This document shows, in pieces, positions 1 through 8,271 of a DNA stretch of 64,000 nucleotides. Origin of the DNA: Scatosoma sp045644545 (GTDB lineage: Bacteria > Bacillota > Clostridia > Christensenellales > Borkfalkiaceae); contig JAZRHC010000009.1 in assembly GCA_045644545.1 (NCBI GenBank), positions 1 through 64,000 of the forward strand, read 5' to 3'. The position numbers and the translations under genes are program-made. A model generated the notes under the pieces. It saw nothing but the letters and a program-made list of their open reading frames with translations. It did not search any database and was not told the origin of the DNA. The number at the start of each line of letters is the position of its first letter. Position 1 is the first letter of the stretch.

Positions 1-1127
1 CCGACCGCGCGGAGATATCGTTTTTCGGTATGTTTTTTCCCAATCTCTCCCAAACGGTGCGCACGTTCCTTTTTGACCGCTTCCGGAACCTGATCCTTCA
101 TCGTTGCGGCAGGTGTTCCCTCTCTCGGAGAAAACGGGAAAATATGCATATGCAAAAAATCGATTTTTTCCGCAATATCCACCGTTTGCAGGAAATCTTC
201 TTCCGTTTCACCTGGAAAACCGACGATGATATCGCAGGTAAAGGTTACGCCCGGCATAACAGATTTCATATATTCTACGTTACGCAAAACCTGTTCACTG
301 TTGTATTTGCGCTTCATAGCCGCTAAAATACGGTTGCTTCCGCTCTGCAAGGAAAGATGGAAGCTCGGCATAATACCTTCCGTTCCCGCAAGCTCATCGC
401 AAAAGGCTTTCGTCATCACGGAAGGCTCCAGCGAGCCTGCGCGTACACGTTCGATTCCCTCAATCTCCGTTGCCTGCGCCATCAGGCGGGAAAGCGGATA
501 GCCGCCGATATCTCTGCCATAGGAAGCCGCTTCAATGCCCGTCAAAACGACCTCATGGCAACCGTCCTTCGCAATGGCGGCAACCTCTGCCAGAACGTCC
601 TCGGGCGCACGGGATACCACGTTTCCACGCGCTTTTTTGATAATGCAATACGTGCAGTGATTATCACAGCCGTCCTCGATTTTGATATAACAGCGGTCGC
701 GGTAAGCTTTGTTGACTGTCATGGATTCCAATTTTGCCGTTTCCACATCCAGAATTTTGCAATCCGCATTCTTTTCTTTCTTTCCGGAACGAACGAGCTT
801 TGCCGCAAATTCGGAAACGGAAAGCTTATTTCTGTTTCCGCACACATAGTCCACACCCTTCATTTTGGCAACGGCTTCCGCCTTGATCTGCGAAAAACAG
901 CCCATGACCAAAATATAAGCGTTCGGATTCGCGGCAGATGCGCGACGAATGATCTGCTTGGATTTCCGTTCGGATTCTGCCGTTACCGCGCAGGTATTGA
1001 TAATATATAGATCGGCTGTTTCCAGCTCTCTCGAAACCTCGTAGCCGAGCTCTTGAAGTCCGCGCAAAATCGACCCGCTCTCCACGTCGTTGACCTTGCA
1101 ACCGAGCGTAAACACGACCGCTTTCAT
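1..1127 (-). CDS. mtaB: tRNA-t6A37 methylthiotransferase MtaB, 3' end cut by window edge
   Basis: A radical-SAM methylthiotransferase that converts t6A to ms2t6A at position 37 of tRNAs decoding ANN codons. Translating the minus strand from the ATG at 1127 gives an open frame to the window edge, about 375 residues, so the C-terminal end (TRAM region) is missing. The start reads MKAVVFTLGCKVNDVES, the UPF0004 N-terminal signature. The cluster-binding motif DGCDNHCTYC (CxxxCxxC) follows at about residue 150, and SFHLSLQSGSN further on is also typical of the family. The start codon overlaps the rsmE stop by 4 nt (ATGA), so the two are translationally coupled. The order prmA-rsmE-mtaB is usual in Clostridia. 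MiaB is less likely because of the TLGCKVN start and this context. Confidence 0.92.
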   Translation of the reverse strand, partial: MKAVVFTLGCKVNDVESGSILRGLQELGYEVSRELETADLYIINTCAVTAESERKSKQIIRRASAANPNAYILVMGCFSQIKAEAVAKMKGVDYVCGNRNKLSVSEFAAKLVRSGKKEKNADCKILDVETAKLESMTVNKAYRDRCYIKIEDGCDNHCTYCIIKKARGNVVSRAPEDVLAEVAAIAKDGCHEVVLTGIEAASYGRDIGGYPLSRLMAQATEIEGIERVRAGSLEPSVMTKAFCDELAGTEGIMPSFHLSLQSGSNRILAAMKRKYNSEQVLRNVEYMKSVMPGVTFTCDIIVGFPGETEEDFLQTVDIAEKIDFLHMHIFPFSPREGTPAATMKDQVPEAVKKERAHRLGEIGKKHTEKRYLRAV

Positions 1128-1852
1128 TCTCTTTCCCCCAATTCTCCGAGCGAGAACATCACGACCGCCGTCAGCGCGACCGCCGCCGTTTCCGCGCGCA
1201 AGATGCGCTTCCCGAGCGTGACGGACGAAAACCCGAGCTCTTTCGCGCGTTCTTCTTCCGCCTTGGAAAACCCGCCTTCGCTCCCGATCACGATCGCCGT
1301 ACTCCCTTGAAGGCAAGCGATATCCGCGCCGCTCTTTTTAGCAAATTCACAGGCAAACAGCTTGTTTTCAAAGCCCGAAAGCGCGGTCAACGCCTTTTCG
1401 AGCGTATCCGCGTAAGTCACTTCGGGCGCGACCGAGCGCAAGCATTGTTTCGCCGCTTCTTTGGAAACTTTATTCAGCCGTTCGAGCTTGTTCGCGTTCA
1501 TAAACGCCGAGGAATACTCCGACGAAAAGCACACGAGCTTTTTCACGCCCAGCTCCACCGCTTTTTGCACGATAAATTCGTTCTTATCCGCGTTTTTCAA
1601 ATACCCAAACGCGAGCGCGACCTCCGTTTCCGTTTCCCGCGCGCCGAGCTCTTCGCGCACGAGGTTCAAAAGCATCTCCTTTTTCCCCACCGAAGCGATC
1701 ACGGCGGTATATTCCTTGCCCGAATTATCGAGCAAAATCACCTCCGCGCCCACGCCGAGCCGAAGCACGTTTTTGGCGTGCTCGAACTCCTCGCCCGAAA
1801 GCGCGGTCACCTGCTCTACTTTTTCAACGAAAAACCTCTTCAACGCGGACAT
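1124..1852 (-). CDS. rsmE: 16S rRNA (uracil-1498-N3)-methyltransferase RsmE
   Basis: Methylates N3 of U1498 in 16S rRNA using S-adenosylmethionine. The protein has 242 aa, normal for the family. An N-terminal PUA-like part is followed by a C-terminal SPOUT knot domain. Knot motifs visible are IVIGSEGGF (residues 188-195, the family's IGPEGGF) and LGKRILRAETAA (213-224). A good ribosome site (AGGGGAG) precedes the ATG. It lies 13 nt after prmA and overlaps mtaB by 4 nt, so it is probably co-transcribed with both. Confidence 0.95.
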   Translation of the reverse strand: MSALKRFFVEKVEQVTALSGEEFEHAKNVLRLGVGAEVILLDNSGKEYTAVIASVGKKEMLLNLVREELGARETETEVALAFGYLKNADKNEFIVQKAVELGVKKLVCFSSEYSSAFMNANKLERLNKVSKEAAKQCLRSVAPEVTYADTLEKALTALSGFENKLFACEFAKKSGADIACLQGSTAIVIGSEGGFSKAEEERAKELGFSSVTLGKRILRAETAAVALTAVVMFSLGELGERE

Positions 1853-1865
1853 ACTCCCCTCTTTT

Positions 1866-2816
1866 TCACTCCTTATGCTTCAACACGAGGGCAAACCATT
1901 CCCCTTTTTTGCGTTCTTTGATCACCTGTATACCGACCGCGGCGTACGCCTTTTTCACCATTTCCAAACGGCTTTGGATAATACCGCTTAATATAAGCAC
2001 GCCGTCCTTTTTCAAATTTTTGGGTATCGACGGCGCGAGCATCACGAGAATTTCCCCCGTAATATTCGCGAGCATAATATCCCCTTGAATTTCCGTATCG
2101 TCCAAAAGGTTGGAATGCGCCACGACGGTTTTTTCCGCCACGCCGTTGAGCTTCGCGTTATGGAGCGCGCTCGAAACCGCCACCTCGTCGATATCCGTCA
2201 AATACGCCTTCGCCGCGCCGAGCTTGACCGCGGAAATCCCCAAAATCCCGCTCCCGCACCCGACGTCGATACAAACGGAAGCTTCCGTCACGTATTCCTG
2301 CATCAATTCCACGCAAGAAGAAGTCGTTTCGTGTTCGCCCGTGCCGAACGCCATATTCGAATCGAGCAGAACGACTTTTTCTTCCTCCGCAGGCTGATAT
2401 TCGATCCATTCGGGCACGACGACGATTTTCCCTAAATGAATAGGCCGAAAATGCTTTTTCCACACGTCTATCCAGTCGTCGCCGTCCACCTGCCGTTTTG
2501 TATCTTCCAACGTCCCGAACGCGATCGCCCCGCCCGCATTTTCTTTGGCGAGCGCGATATCTAAAAGAATAGAACGAACGGTTTCCCCTGCCGAATCCTC
2601 TTCGAGATAACATTTCACGAGCGCGTCGGACGAAGCGTTTTGGGTCAGCTCGTCGTCCATATAATCCCAATAAGTCGTTTCCTTGCTTTTTTGAAGGGCG
2701 ATAATATCGTTGATATCGCAAATGGTAACGCCGAAATCGGTATAATTCCACATAATATCCGCGACGATCTCGCTCGCTTCGGTGGTGGTATGTATGGTAA
2801 GCTCGATATACTTCAT
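1866..2816 (-). CDS. prmA: Ribosomal protein L11 methyltransferase PrmA
   Basis: SAM-dependent methyltransferase that methylates ribosomal protein L11. It has 316 aa, usual length. The residues MAFGTGEHETT (155-165) and the SAM-binding loop DVGCGSGILG (184-193) are clear, followed by LANITGEIL, typical of PrmA. The ATG has a ribosome site (AGAGGTG, 7 nt spacing) and its own sigma-A promoter just upstream. PrmA normally follows dnaJ directly; here the BspA-like gene lies between them. Confidence 0.95.
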   Translation of the reverse strand: MKYIELTIHTTTEASEIVADIMWNYTDFGVTICDINDIIALQKSKETTYWDYMDDELTQNASSDALVKCYLEEDSAGETVRSILLDIALAKENAGGAIAFGTLEDTKRQVDGDDWIDVWKKHFRPIHLGKIVVVPEWIEYQPAEEEKVVLLDSNMAFGTGEHETTSSCVELMQEYVTEASVCIDVGCGSGILGISAVKLGAAKAYLTDIDEVAVSSALHNAKLNGVAEKTVVAHSNLLDDTEIQGDIMLANITGEILVMLAPSIPKNLKKDGVLILSGIIQSRLEMVKKAYAAVGIQVIKERKKGEWFALVLKHKE

Positions 2817-2837
2817 AAATTTTCACCTCTACGCAAT

Positions 2838-2866
2838 ATTATAGCACAAGTTCCCCTAAAAATCAA
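2838..2866 (-). promoter_or_regulatory. sigma-A promoter of prmA-rsmE-mtaB
   Basis: Read on the minus strand: -35 TTGATT (2861-2866), a 17-bp spacer, then -10 TATAAT (2838-2843), about 22 nt before the prmA start. It lies between the repeat copy at 2891-3003 and prmA. The operon therefore has its own promoter downstream of the inserted lipoprotein gene. Confidence 0.8.
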
Positions 2867-2890
2867 GGCTTTGCGCCGTGTTTAATTTAT

Positions 2891-3003
2891 AATGCATAAT
2901 GCTCAATGCAAAATGCTGAATGATTGTAAAAATCCTACCGCCATTCCGCACTCTGCACTCTGCATTCTGCACTCAAAAAGGAAGCCCGCAGGCTTCCTTT
3001 TTT
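2891..3003. repeat. Terminator-linked heptad palindrome repeat, copy A
   Basis: The left arm (2891-2922) is built of 7-bp units of form AATGCNN. The right arm (from about 2941) is built of units of form TGCAYTC and is the imperfect inverse complement of the left. A short spacer (about 2923-2940) separates them. The right arm runs directly into the hairpin GGAAGCC-CGCA-GGCTTCC (2980-2997) flanked by A and T tracts. Closely related copies lie at 4850-4954 and 17385-17498, each with the hairpin on the same side and next to the stop codon of a minus-strand gene. Confidence 0.85.
2974..3003 (-). terminator. Terminator of the BspA-like gene
   Basis: A 7-bp GC-rich stem (GGAAGCC/GGCTTCC) with a 4-nt loop and T tracts on both sides, starting right after the stop codon at 3004. 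It forms one end of repeat copy A and is probably bidirectional. Confidence 0.8.
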
Positions 3004-4734
3004 TCACAACTCCACTTCCCCGTCCGTGCAAATCACCTTCGTTGCAAGAACGTCGTAACTCCAATAAATACCTTTTTCAATCTTATTCCATTCTTCAACC
3101 GTACCGTCAAAGGTAATACTCATTAAACTTCCGCAACTACTGAACGCAAAATCCCCAATGCTCGTCACGCTATTTGGAATAGTGATACTCGTTAAATTAC
3201 TGCACAAATAGAACGCCCTTTTCCCAATGCTCGTAATATAGCTCGGTAAGGTCAACGCGGTTTCTTCGCCTACGTATCCAACTAAAATCTTTTCCGCACC
3301 GTCCGTATATACGATATATCCGTTATCATTCGTAAGCTTCGTCGCAAACGAATCTTCGCTATTATATACCCCTAAGGCGTAATATCCCAAATATCCGTTT
3401 CCGCTCGAACCTTTCTCCACCGTGATATGCGGGGATTTATTAACTACTTCTACAAGTTTATAACAACTATAGAACGCACTATACCCAATGCTCGTCACGC
3501 CGTTTCCAATCGTCACACTCGTTAAATTATCGCAACAATAAAACGCATACTCCCCAATGCTCGTCACGCTGTTCGGAATAGTGATGCTCGTTAAACTTTT
3601 GCAAGCAAGGAACGCAAAGTTCCCAATCAATCTACAATTCGCATCAATCGTCGCGCTTGTTATATCTTGTGAACTTACCCCCGCCAAATATAAATATGGA
3701 TTGCTTGTATTCCCCAGATATTTTAATCCGTCTTTTTCGTTATACGTTAAACTATCGCAACCAGAGAACGCACTTCTCCCAATGCTCGTCACGCTATCAG
3801 GAATAACCACACTCGTTAAATTACTGCAATCATAGAACGCAGAATCCCCAACACTTGTCACACTGTTTCCAATCGTCACACTCGTTAAATTATCGCAATC
3901 ACTGAACGCATAATTATCTATACTATCGCCACCATTTATAACAACCGTTTTCAAGTTAGTTTTAGGTATTGAACAAATTGCGTTTGTGGGTATAGTTGCA
4001 GTTTCAATTGGACAACCAGTGAACGCACCGTCCCCAATGCTCGTCACGCTGTTCGGAATAGCGATACTCGTTAAACTACTGCAATCTTTGAACGCATAAT
4101 TATCTATACTATCGCCACCATTTATAACAACCGTTTTCAAGTTAGTTTTAGGTATTGAACAAATTGTGTTTGTGGGTATAGTTGCAGTTTCAATTGGACA
4201 ACCAGTGAACGCATACTCCCCAATGCTCGTCACGCTATCAGGAATAATGATACTCGTTAAATGACAACCATAGAAAGCAAATCCACCAATGCCCGTTATT
4301 TGCACCCCGTCAATTTCCGAAGGAATTTCTAAAACGGACAACGTTTCTCCATATTCTGTCAATCCCGTAATTACACCGTTTGAAACAACAAAAGCGGATT
4401 TCAGCATACTCCCTTCGTCCTGTATCGTTTGCGTCTGCCCGCAACCTTCGCGCTCACAAGTCGCCGTTTTCGTGCCGTCGCTTTCATACGTGGCGTTCCC
4501 GTCCGAAACGTAGTTTTTAAAATCGTGCCCGAGTTCGTCCACGTATAAACCAACGTATGTATTTCCGCACGAACAAGTATACGTAGTAAAGCCTTGCTCC
4601 GTGCAAGTGGGCGCAGTAATCGTTTGCGTATAGTTATGCTTATGCTCTTCTCCGCAAGCACCTAATCCGACCGCCGCGCAACCGACCGTCAAGCACGCTA
4701 ATAAACCTATCAATGTTTTCTTGATTTTTTTCAT
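3004..4734 (-). CDS. BspA-like leucine-rich-repeat surface lipoprotein
   Basis: A 576-aa predicted cell-surface lipoprotein. It opens with a signal peptide and lipobox LGAC, the lipidated Cys being residue 27. A Cys-rich segment with APTCTEQG and YTCSCGNTY patterns follows, then LRR_5/BspA-type repeats (units like LTSVTIGNSVTSIGDSAF) to a typical BspA C-terminus (FDGTVEEWNKI near the end). The frame can be extended to 4917, but that extension only reads through the repeat; the ATG at 4734 has a strong ribosome site (AGGAGGC) and starts the signal peptide. BspA proteins mediate adhesion in some bacteria; the role here is unknown. It interrupts the dnaJ-prmA order and is bracketed by repeat copies A and B. 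An internal tandem duplication is present (see findings). Confidence 0.88.
   Translation of the reverse strand: MKKIKKTLIGLLACLTVGCAAVGLGACGEEHKHNYTQTITAPTCTEQGFTTYTCSCGNTYVGLYVDELGHDFKNYVSDGNATYESDGTKTATCEREGCGQTQTIQDEGSMLKSAFVVSNGVITGLTEYGETLSVLEIPSEIDGVQITGIGGFAFYGCHLTSIIIPDSVTSIGEYAFTGCPIETATIPTNTICSIPKTNLKTVVINGGDSIDNYAFKDCSSLTSIAIPNSVTSIGDGAFTGCPIETATIPTNAICSIPKTNLKTVVINGGDSIDNYAFSDCDNLTSVTIGNSVTSVGDSAFYDCSNLTSVVIPDSVTSIGRSAFSGCDSLTYNEKDGLKYLGNTSNPYLYLAGVSSQDITSATIDANCRLIGNFAFLACKSLTSITIPNSVTSIGEYAFYCCDNLTSVTIGNGVTSIGYSAFYSCYKLVEVVNKSPHITVEKGSSGNGYLGYYALGVYNSEDSFATKLTNDNGYIVYTDGAEKILVGYVGEETALTLPSYITSIGKRAFYLCSNLTSITIPNSVTSIGDFAFSSCGSLMSITFDGTVEEWNKIEKGIYWSYDVLATKVICTDGEVEL
3903..4213 (-). 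repeat. Near-perfect tandem duplication inside the LRR gene
   Basis: Bases 3903-4027 and 4089-4213 match over about 125 bp with one visible difference (GCG versus GTG). The offset is 186 bp, or 62 codons, so the frame is kept and one LRR block is doubled. Confidence 0.85.
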
Positions 4735-4849
4735 TTTTTCGCCTCCTATGCACAATTTTAGCACCCCCCCTAAAAAGTCAACTATTTGGCAGGGTGAAAA
4801 TAAAATTTTATAATTGTTTTTCTTCTCTTTTAGATTCTTCGACCTTTTT

Positions 4850-4954
4850 AATGCATAATGCTCAATGCAAAATGATTGTAAAAATCCTACCGACATTCTG
4901 CACTCTGCATTCTGCATTCTGCACTCAAAAAGGAAGCCCGCAGGCTTCCTTTTC
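4850..4954. repeat. Terminator-linked heptad palindrome repeat, copy B
   Basis: Same layout and orientation as copy A: a left arm of AATGCNN units, a spacer, a right arm of TGCAYTC units, then the hairpin GGAAGCC-CGCA-GGCTTCC (4932-4949). The left arm has one heptad fewer than copy A. With copy A it brackets the BspA-like gene. Confidence 0.85.
4926..4953 (-). terminator. Terminator after dnaJ
   Basis: Stem GGAAGCC/GGCTTCC with loop CGCA, followed on the minus strand by a T tract, a few bases after the dnaJ stop at 4963. It is the terminator half of repeat copy B. Confidence 0.8.
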
Positions 4955-4962
4955 CTTTCCTC

Positions 4963-6105
4963 TTATTTAAACGGCTTTTCACCGTATAAGCTTTCTACGT
5001 TGTCGGAATATTTTTTCATTCTGTCGTATTGTTTGAGCTCGATTTCCTTATCCAGCTTTTCGATTTCCTTTTTCTGATCCTTCGAAAGCTTAGTCGGAAT
5101 TTCGATCAACACGCGAATAAGCAAATTCCCCGTTCCGTTTCTCGCCGACTTGATCCCCTTCCCGCGCACCGTGAACACCTGTCCGTTCTGCGTTCCTTCG
5201 GGCACGGTAAACTCGAACGTATCGTCGATCGAAGGCACTTTCACCACGCCGCCGAGCGCGGCGGTTTTGAACGAGATCGGCAAGTCGATATGCAAATCGA
5301 AGCGATTGCGCTTAAAGATCTTATGCGGCTCCACCTTAAACACGATAATCAAATCGCCCGGCGCGCCACCGTTCGGCGCGGCTTGCCCGAGCCCGCGTTT
5401 TTTAATGTAGCTATTCGTGTCCACGCCCGCGGGGATATCGAAGGTGAACTGCGTTTCCTTTCTCGTCGAGCCCTTTCCTTTGCAATCGGGGCATTTTTCC
5501 TTGATCGTTCTGCCCGTGCCGCCGCAATCGGGACAAGGACTCTGACGGATCGTCCGTCCGAACATCGTTTGTTGCACCTGTTGCACCACGCCTTTCCCGC
5601 CGCACCGCGAACACGTGCTATACGCCGTGCCGTTCTTCGCGCCCGTGCTTCTGCAAGCCTCGCAAGGCTCGTTGCGCATATACGAGATGGTTTTTCTGCA
5701 CCCCTTCGCCGCGTCCATAAACGACAAGCTCATTTCACGCTGAATATCTTCGCCGACCGCCGACTGTTGCGCCCGCGCTCCGCCGCCGAACCCGCCGCCG
5801 AAAAAGCTCGAAAAGATATCCGAAATATCCTCAAAGCCCCCGCCGCCGAATCCGCCGCCAAAACCTCCGAACCCGCCCATACCGGGGTGTTCGAGCTCGT
5901 AATCGTACGCCGCGCGCTTTTGCGGGTCGGAAAGCGTTTCGTGTGCTTCGTTGATTTCCTTGAACTTCTCCGCCGCTTCCTCGTTGCCTTGGTTGTGGTC
6001 GGGGTGATATTTCATTGCGAGCTTACGATACGCCGACTTAATCTGATCGGCGGAAGCCGTTTTATCCACGCCGAGAACTTCGTAAAAATTCTTCTTATCT
6101 GCCAT
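4963..6105 (-). CDS. dnaJ: Chaperone protein DnaJ
   Basis: Hsp40 co-chaperone that stimulates DnaK's ATPase and delivers unfolded proteins to it. It has 380 aa with full type I layout: J domain (1-70, HPD at 34-36), Gly/Phe-rich linker (about 74-110), four CxxCxGxG zinc motifs (CEACRSTG, CSRCGGKG, CPDCGGTG, CPDCKGKG, about 147-210) and C-terminal substrate domains. It is 72 nt downstream of dnaK with a strong hairpin in the gap, and ends at the terminator in repeat copy B. Confidence 0.97.
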   Translation of the reverse strand: MADKKNFYEVLGVDKTASADQIKSAYRKLAMKYHPDHNQGNEEAAEKFKEINEAHETLSDPQKRAAYDYELEHPGMGGFGGFGGGFGGGGFEDISDIFSSFFGGGFGGGARAQQSAVGEDIQREMSLSFMDAAKGCRKTISYMRNEPCEACRSTGAKNGTAYSTCSRCGGKGVVQQVQQTMFGRTIRQSPCPDCGGTGRTIKEKCPDCKGKGSTRKETQFTFDIPAGVDTNSYIKKRGLGQAAPNGGAPGDLIIVFKVEPHKIFKRNRFDLHIDLPISFKTAALGGVVKVPSIDDTFEFTVPEGTQNGQVFTVRGKGIKSARNGTGNLLIRVLIEIPTKLSKDQKKEIEKLDKEIELKQYDRMKKYSDNVESLYGEKPFK

Positions 6106-6131
6106 AGTGTTTATCCTTTATATACGCCGTA

Positions 6132-6157
6132 CGGGTTTGGCAAAACCGCCAAACCCG
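6132..6157 (-). other. Intercistronic hairpin between dnaK and dnaJ
   Basis: A perfect 10-bp inverted repeat (CGGGTTTGGC / GCCAAACCCG) with a 6-nt loop in the 72-nt gap. No T tract follows on the minus strand, so it looks more like an RNA processing or stabilising element than a terminator. It could set a higher DnaK than DnaJ level. Confidence 0.6.
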
Positions 6158-6177
6158 ATGCGCTTAAAACTTAACTC

Positions 6178-7980
6178 TTATTGATGGAATTCGGTGTCGT
6201 CGCCGCCGTCCGCGGGGTTCGCGCCCATATCGGGATTCGCGCCGCCGTTCGCTTGATAGAGCTTCGCAAACACGGGCTGTACGTCCTTCATAAGCGTTTC
6301 GTAACCCGCCTTGATGCGTTCGTCGTCGTCGGATTCCAGCTCTTTCTTCGCCGCGTCGATCGCCGCTTGCAGGGTCGTCTTATCCGCTTCGTCGAGCTTG
6401 TCGCCCGCTTCCGTCATCGTCTGTTCCACCGAGAAGATCATACCGTCGAGCTTATTCTTGTTATCGACCTTTTCCTTTCTCTTCTTATCCTCTTCCGCGA
6501 ACTGCTCCGCTTCCTTCACCGCCTTGTCGATCTCTTCTTCGGAAAGATTCGTAGACGAGGTGATCGTGATATCCGTGGATTTGCCCGTGCCCTTATCCTG
6601 CGCGGTTACGTGCACGATACCGTTCGCGTCGATATCGAAGGTAACTTCGATCTGAGGCACGCCTCTGCGAGCGGGAGCAATCCCCGAAAGCATAAAGTTG
6701 CCGAGCGTTTTATTGTCCTTGCAGAACTCACGTTCGCCTTGCAGCACGTGAATGTCCACGCTCGTTTGGTTATCCGCCGCCGTCGAGAAAATCTGGCTCT
6801 TTTTAACGGGAATCGTCGTGTTTCTGTCGATAATTCTCGTGAACACGCCGCCGAGCGTTTCGATACCCAAAGAAAGCGGGGTAACGTCGAGAAGCAACAC
6901 GTCCTTCACTTCGCCCGTCAAAACGCCGCCTTGGATCGCCGCGCCGATGGCTACGCATTCGTCGGGGTTGATTCCCTTGAAGGGTTCTTTCCCCGTTACT
7001 TCGCGCACCTTGGAAACGACCGCGGGCATACGGGTTGACCCGCCGACTAAAATCACCTTGTCGATATCGTTATACGAAAGCCCCGCGTCGCGCATAGCCG
7101 CCTTCATAGGCTCTACCGTTCTGTTCAAAAGATCGGCGGTCATTGCCTCGAACTTCTGGCGCGTGAGCGTGATATCGAGGTTCAAAGGTCCTTCGGGAGT
7201 CATTGAAATGAACGGAATGTTTACTTCCGTGGAATTCATCGTCGAAAGCTCGATCTTCGTCTTTTCCGCGAATTCTTTAAGTCTTTGCATCGCGATCTTG
7301 TCTTTTTTAAGATCAACGCCGTTCGTCTTTTTGAACTCGTCTACGAGATAGTCGATAATCTTGTTATCCCAGTCGTCGCCGCCGAGCTTCGTATCGCCGT
7401 TCGTCGCAAGCACTTCGAACACGCCGTCGGAAATTTCCAAAATGGAAACGTCGAACGTACCGCCGCCGAGGTCGTAGATCATAACCTTGCCGCCCTTTTC
7501 CTTATCCAAGCCGTAGGCAAGCGCCGCCGCCGTCGGCTCGTTGATAATACGAAGCACGTTCAGCCCCGCGATCTTGCCCGCGTCCTTGGTCGCTTGGCGT
7601 TGAGAATCGGAGAAATACGCAGGGCAGGTGATAACCGCCTCCGTAACCTTCTGCCCCAAATACGCTTCCGCGTCCGCTTTGAGCTTTGCAAGGGTCATTG
7701 CCGAGATTTCCTGCGGCGAATAATCCTTATCGTCGATTTTTACTTTATAATCCGAACCCATATGACGTTTGATCGAAATCACCGTCTTATCGGGATTCGC
7801 AACCGCCTGACGTTTTGCAACCTGCCCAACGACTCTCGATCCGTCCTTTTGGAACGAAACGACGGAGGGGGTAGTTCTCGCGCCTTCCGCGTTGGTGATA
7901 ACGACGGGCTCGCCGCCTTCCATAACCGCCACGCACGAATTGGTCGTACCGAGGTCAATACCGATAACTTTTCCTGCCAT
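6178..7980 (-). CDS. dnaK: Chaperone protein DnaK (Hsp70)
   Basis: Hsp70 ATPase chaperone of 600 aa. The N-terminal ATPase domain starts GIDLGTTNSCVAVMEGG and contains the phosphate-binding loop YDLGGGTFDVSI. The substrate domain follows, then a helical lid and an acidic glycine-rich tail ending DDTEFHQ. It has a ribosome site (AAAGGAGTG) before the ATG. The usual upstream partners hrcA and grpE are not in the window, and I see no CIRCE element (TTAGCACTC-N9-GAGTGCTAA) before the gene. Heat-shock control by HrcA is therefore not supported here. Confidence 0.98.
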   Translation of the reverse strand: MAGKVIGIDLGTTNSCVAVMEGGEPVVITNAEGARTTPSVVSFQKDGSRVVGQVAKRQAVANPDKTVISIKRHMGSDYKVKIDDKDYSPQEISAMTLAKLKADAEAYLGQKVTEAVITCPAYFSDSQRQATKDAGKIAGLNVLRIINEPTAAALAYGLDKEKGGKVMIYDLGGGTFDVSILEISDGVFEVLATNGDTKLGGDDWDNKIIDYLVDEFKKTNGVDLKKDKIAMQRLKEFAEKTKIELSTMNSTEVNIPFISMTPEGPLNLDITLTRQKFEAMTADLLNRTVEPMKAAMRDAGLSYNDIDKVILVGGSTRMPAVVSKVREVTGKEPFKGINPDECVAIGAAIQGGVLTGEVKDVLLLDVTPLSLGIETLGGVFTRIIDRNTTIPVKKSQIFSTAADNQTSVDIHVLQGEREFCKDNKTLGNFMLSGIAPARRGVPQIEVTFDIDANGIVHVTAQDKGTGKSTDITITSSTNLSEEEIDKAVKEAEQFAEEDKKRKEKVDNKNKLDGMIFSVEQTMTEAGDKLDEADKTTLQAAIDAAKKELESDDDERIKAGYETLMKDVQPVFAKLYQANGGANPDMGANPADGGDDTEFHQ

Positions 7981-8103
7981 AATGTAACACTCCTTTGTAA
8001 GCGGCTTTTTGCCGCCGATTTATTTTACATTTTATATTTAACCCGTCCGTTTCCCCCTTAAACAAAAAAATAAAAAAATTTTTAAAATTCTTTTTTTGCT
8101 CTT

Positions 8104-8157
8104 ATAGGCTCCCTTATGTAAAGGGAGCTGTCAACGAAGTTGACTGAGGGATTGTCC
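8104..8157. repeat. Intergenic repeat with two small hairpins
   Basis: Starts with GGCTCCCTT-ATGT-AAAGGGAGCT, followed by GTCAAC-GAA-GTTGAC and GAGGGATTGTC. This looks like a palindromic intergenic repeat of a kind I recall as common in Clostridia assemblies. Only one full copy is seen here; CCTCCCTTT/AAAGGGAGG after the xre gene at 53308 resembles its first hairpin. It joins directly to the repeat at 8160. Confidence 0.5.
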
Positions 8158-8159
8158 TT

Positions 8160-8203
8160 CCTCGTCATTCTGAGCGGAGCGCAAGCGCAGTCGAAGAATC
8201 CCC
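8160..8203. repeat. 44-bp dispersed repeat, copy 1
   Basis: The sequence from CCTCGTCATTCTGAGCGG to GTCGAAGAATCCCC matches 17331-17374 with no difference seen by eye over 44 bp. Both copies are intergenic and in the same orientation. I see no coding capacity. Confidence 0.8.
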
Positions 8204-8259
8204 TTGACCATTATAGTAAGTTATTAGCGTACTTTCAAGTATTTTTCTTTTTTATCCTT

Positions 8260-8265
8260 TATAAT
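8260..8265 (+). promoter_or_regulatory. -10 box of the xre gene, leaderless type
   Basis: TATAAT lies 6 nt before the ATG at 8272, so transcription would begin at or within one base of the start codon. No good -35 box is seen and no ribosome site is possible. The rest of 7981-8271 holds only the dnaK leader, an A/T-rich tract and the two repeats. Confidence 0.6.
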
Positions 8266-8271
8266 AGACGT

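Noticed and set aside
1..1127. Possible composition break between mtaB and rsmE
   Set aside because: mtaB seems to use CGT and CTG more than its neighbours, but I could not count codons reliably, dnaA also uses CGT, and the 4-nt overlap with rsmE looks native.
4735..4917. N-terminal extension of the BspA-like gene
   Set aside because: The extension translates repeat copy B and A/T-rich leader; the lipoprotein signal and the strong ribosome site fix the start at 4734.
5029..7038. Long plus-strand open frames opposite dnaJ and dnaK (381 and 285 codons)
   Set aside because: They are mirror frames of highly conserved genes, rich in Arg/His, with no ribosome site or known domain. The G/C-biased third codon positions of the real genes create them.
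7981..8100. CIRCE element upstream of dnaK
   Set aside because: No TTAGCACTC-N9-GAGTGCTAA or near match is present; GCACTC strings occur only in the heptad repeats.
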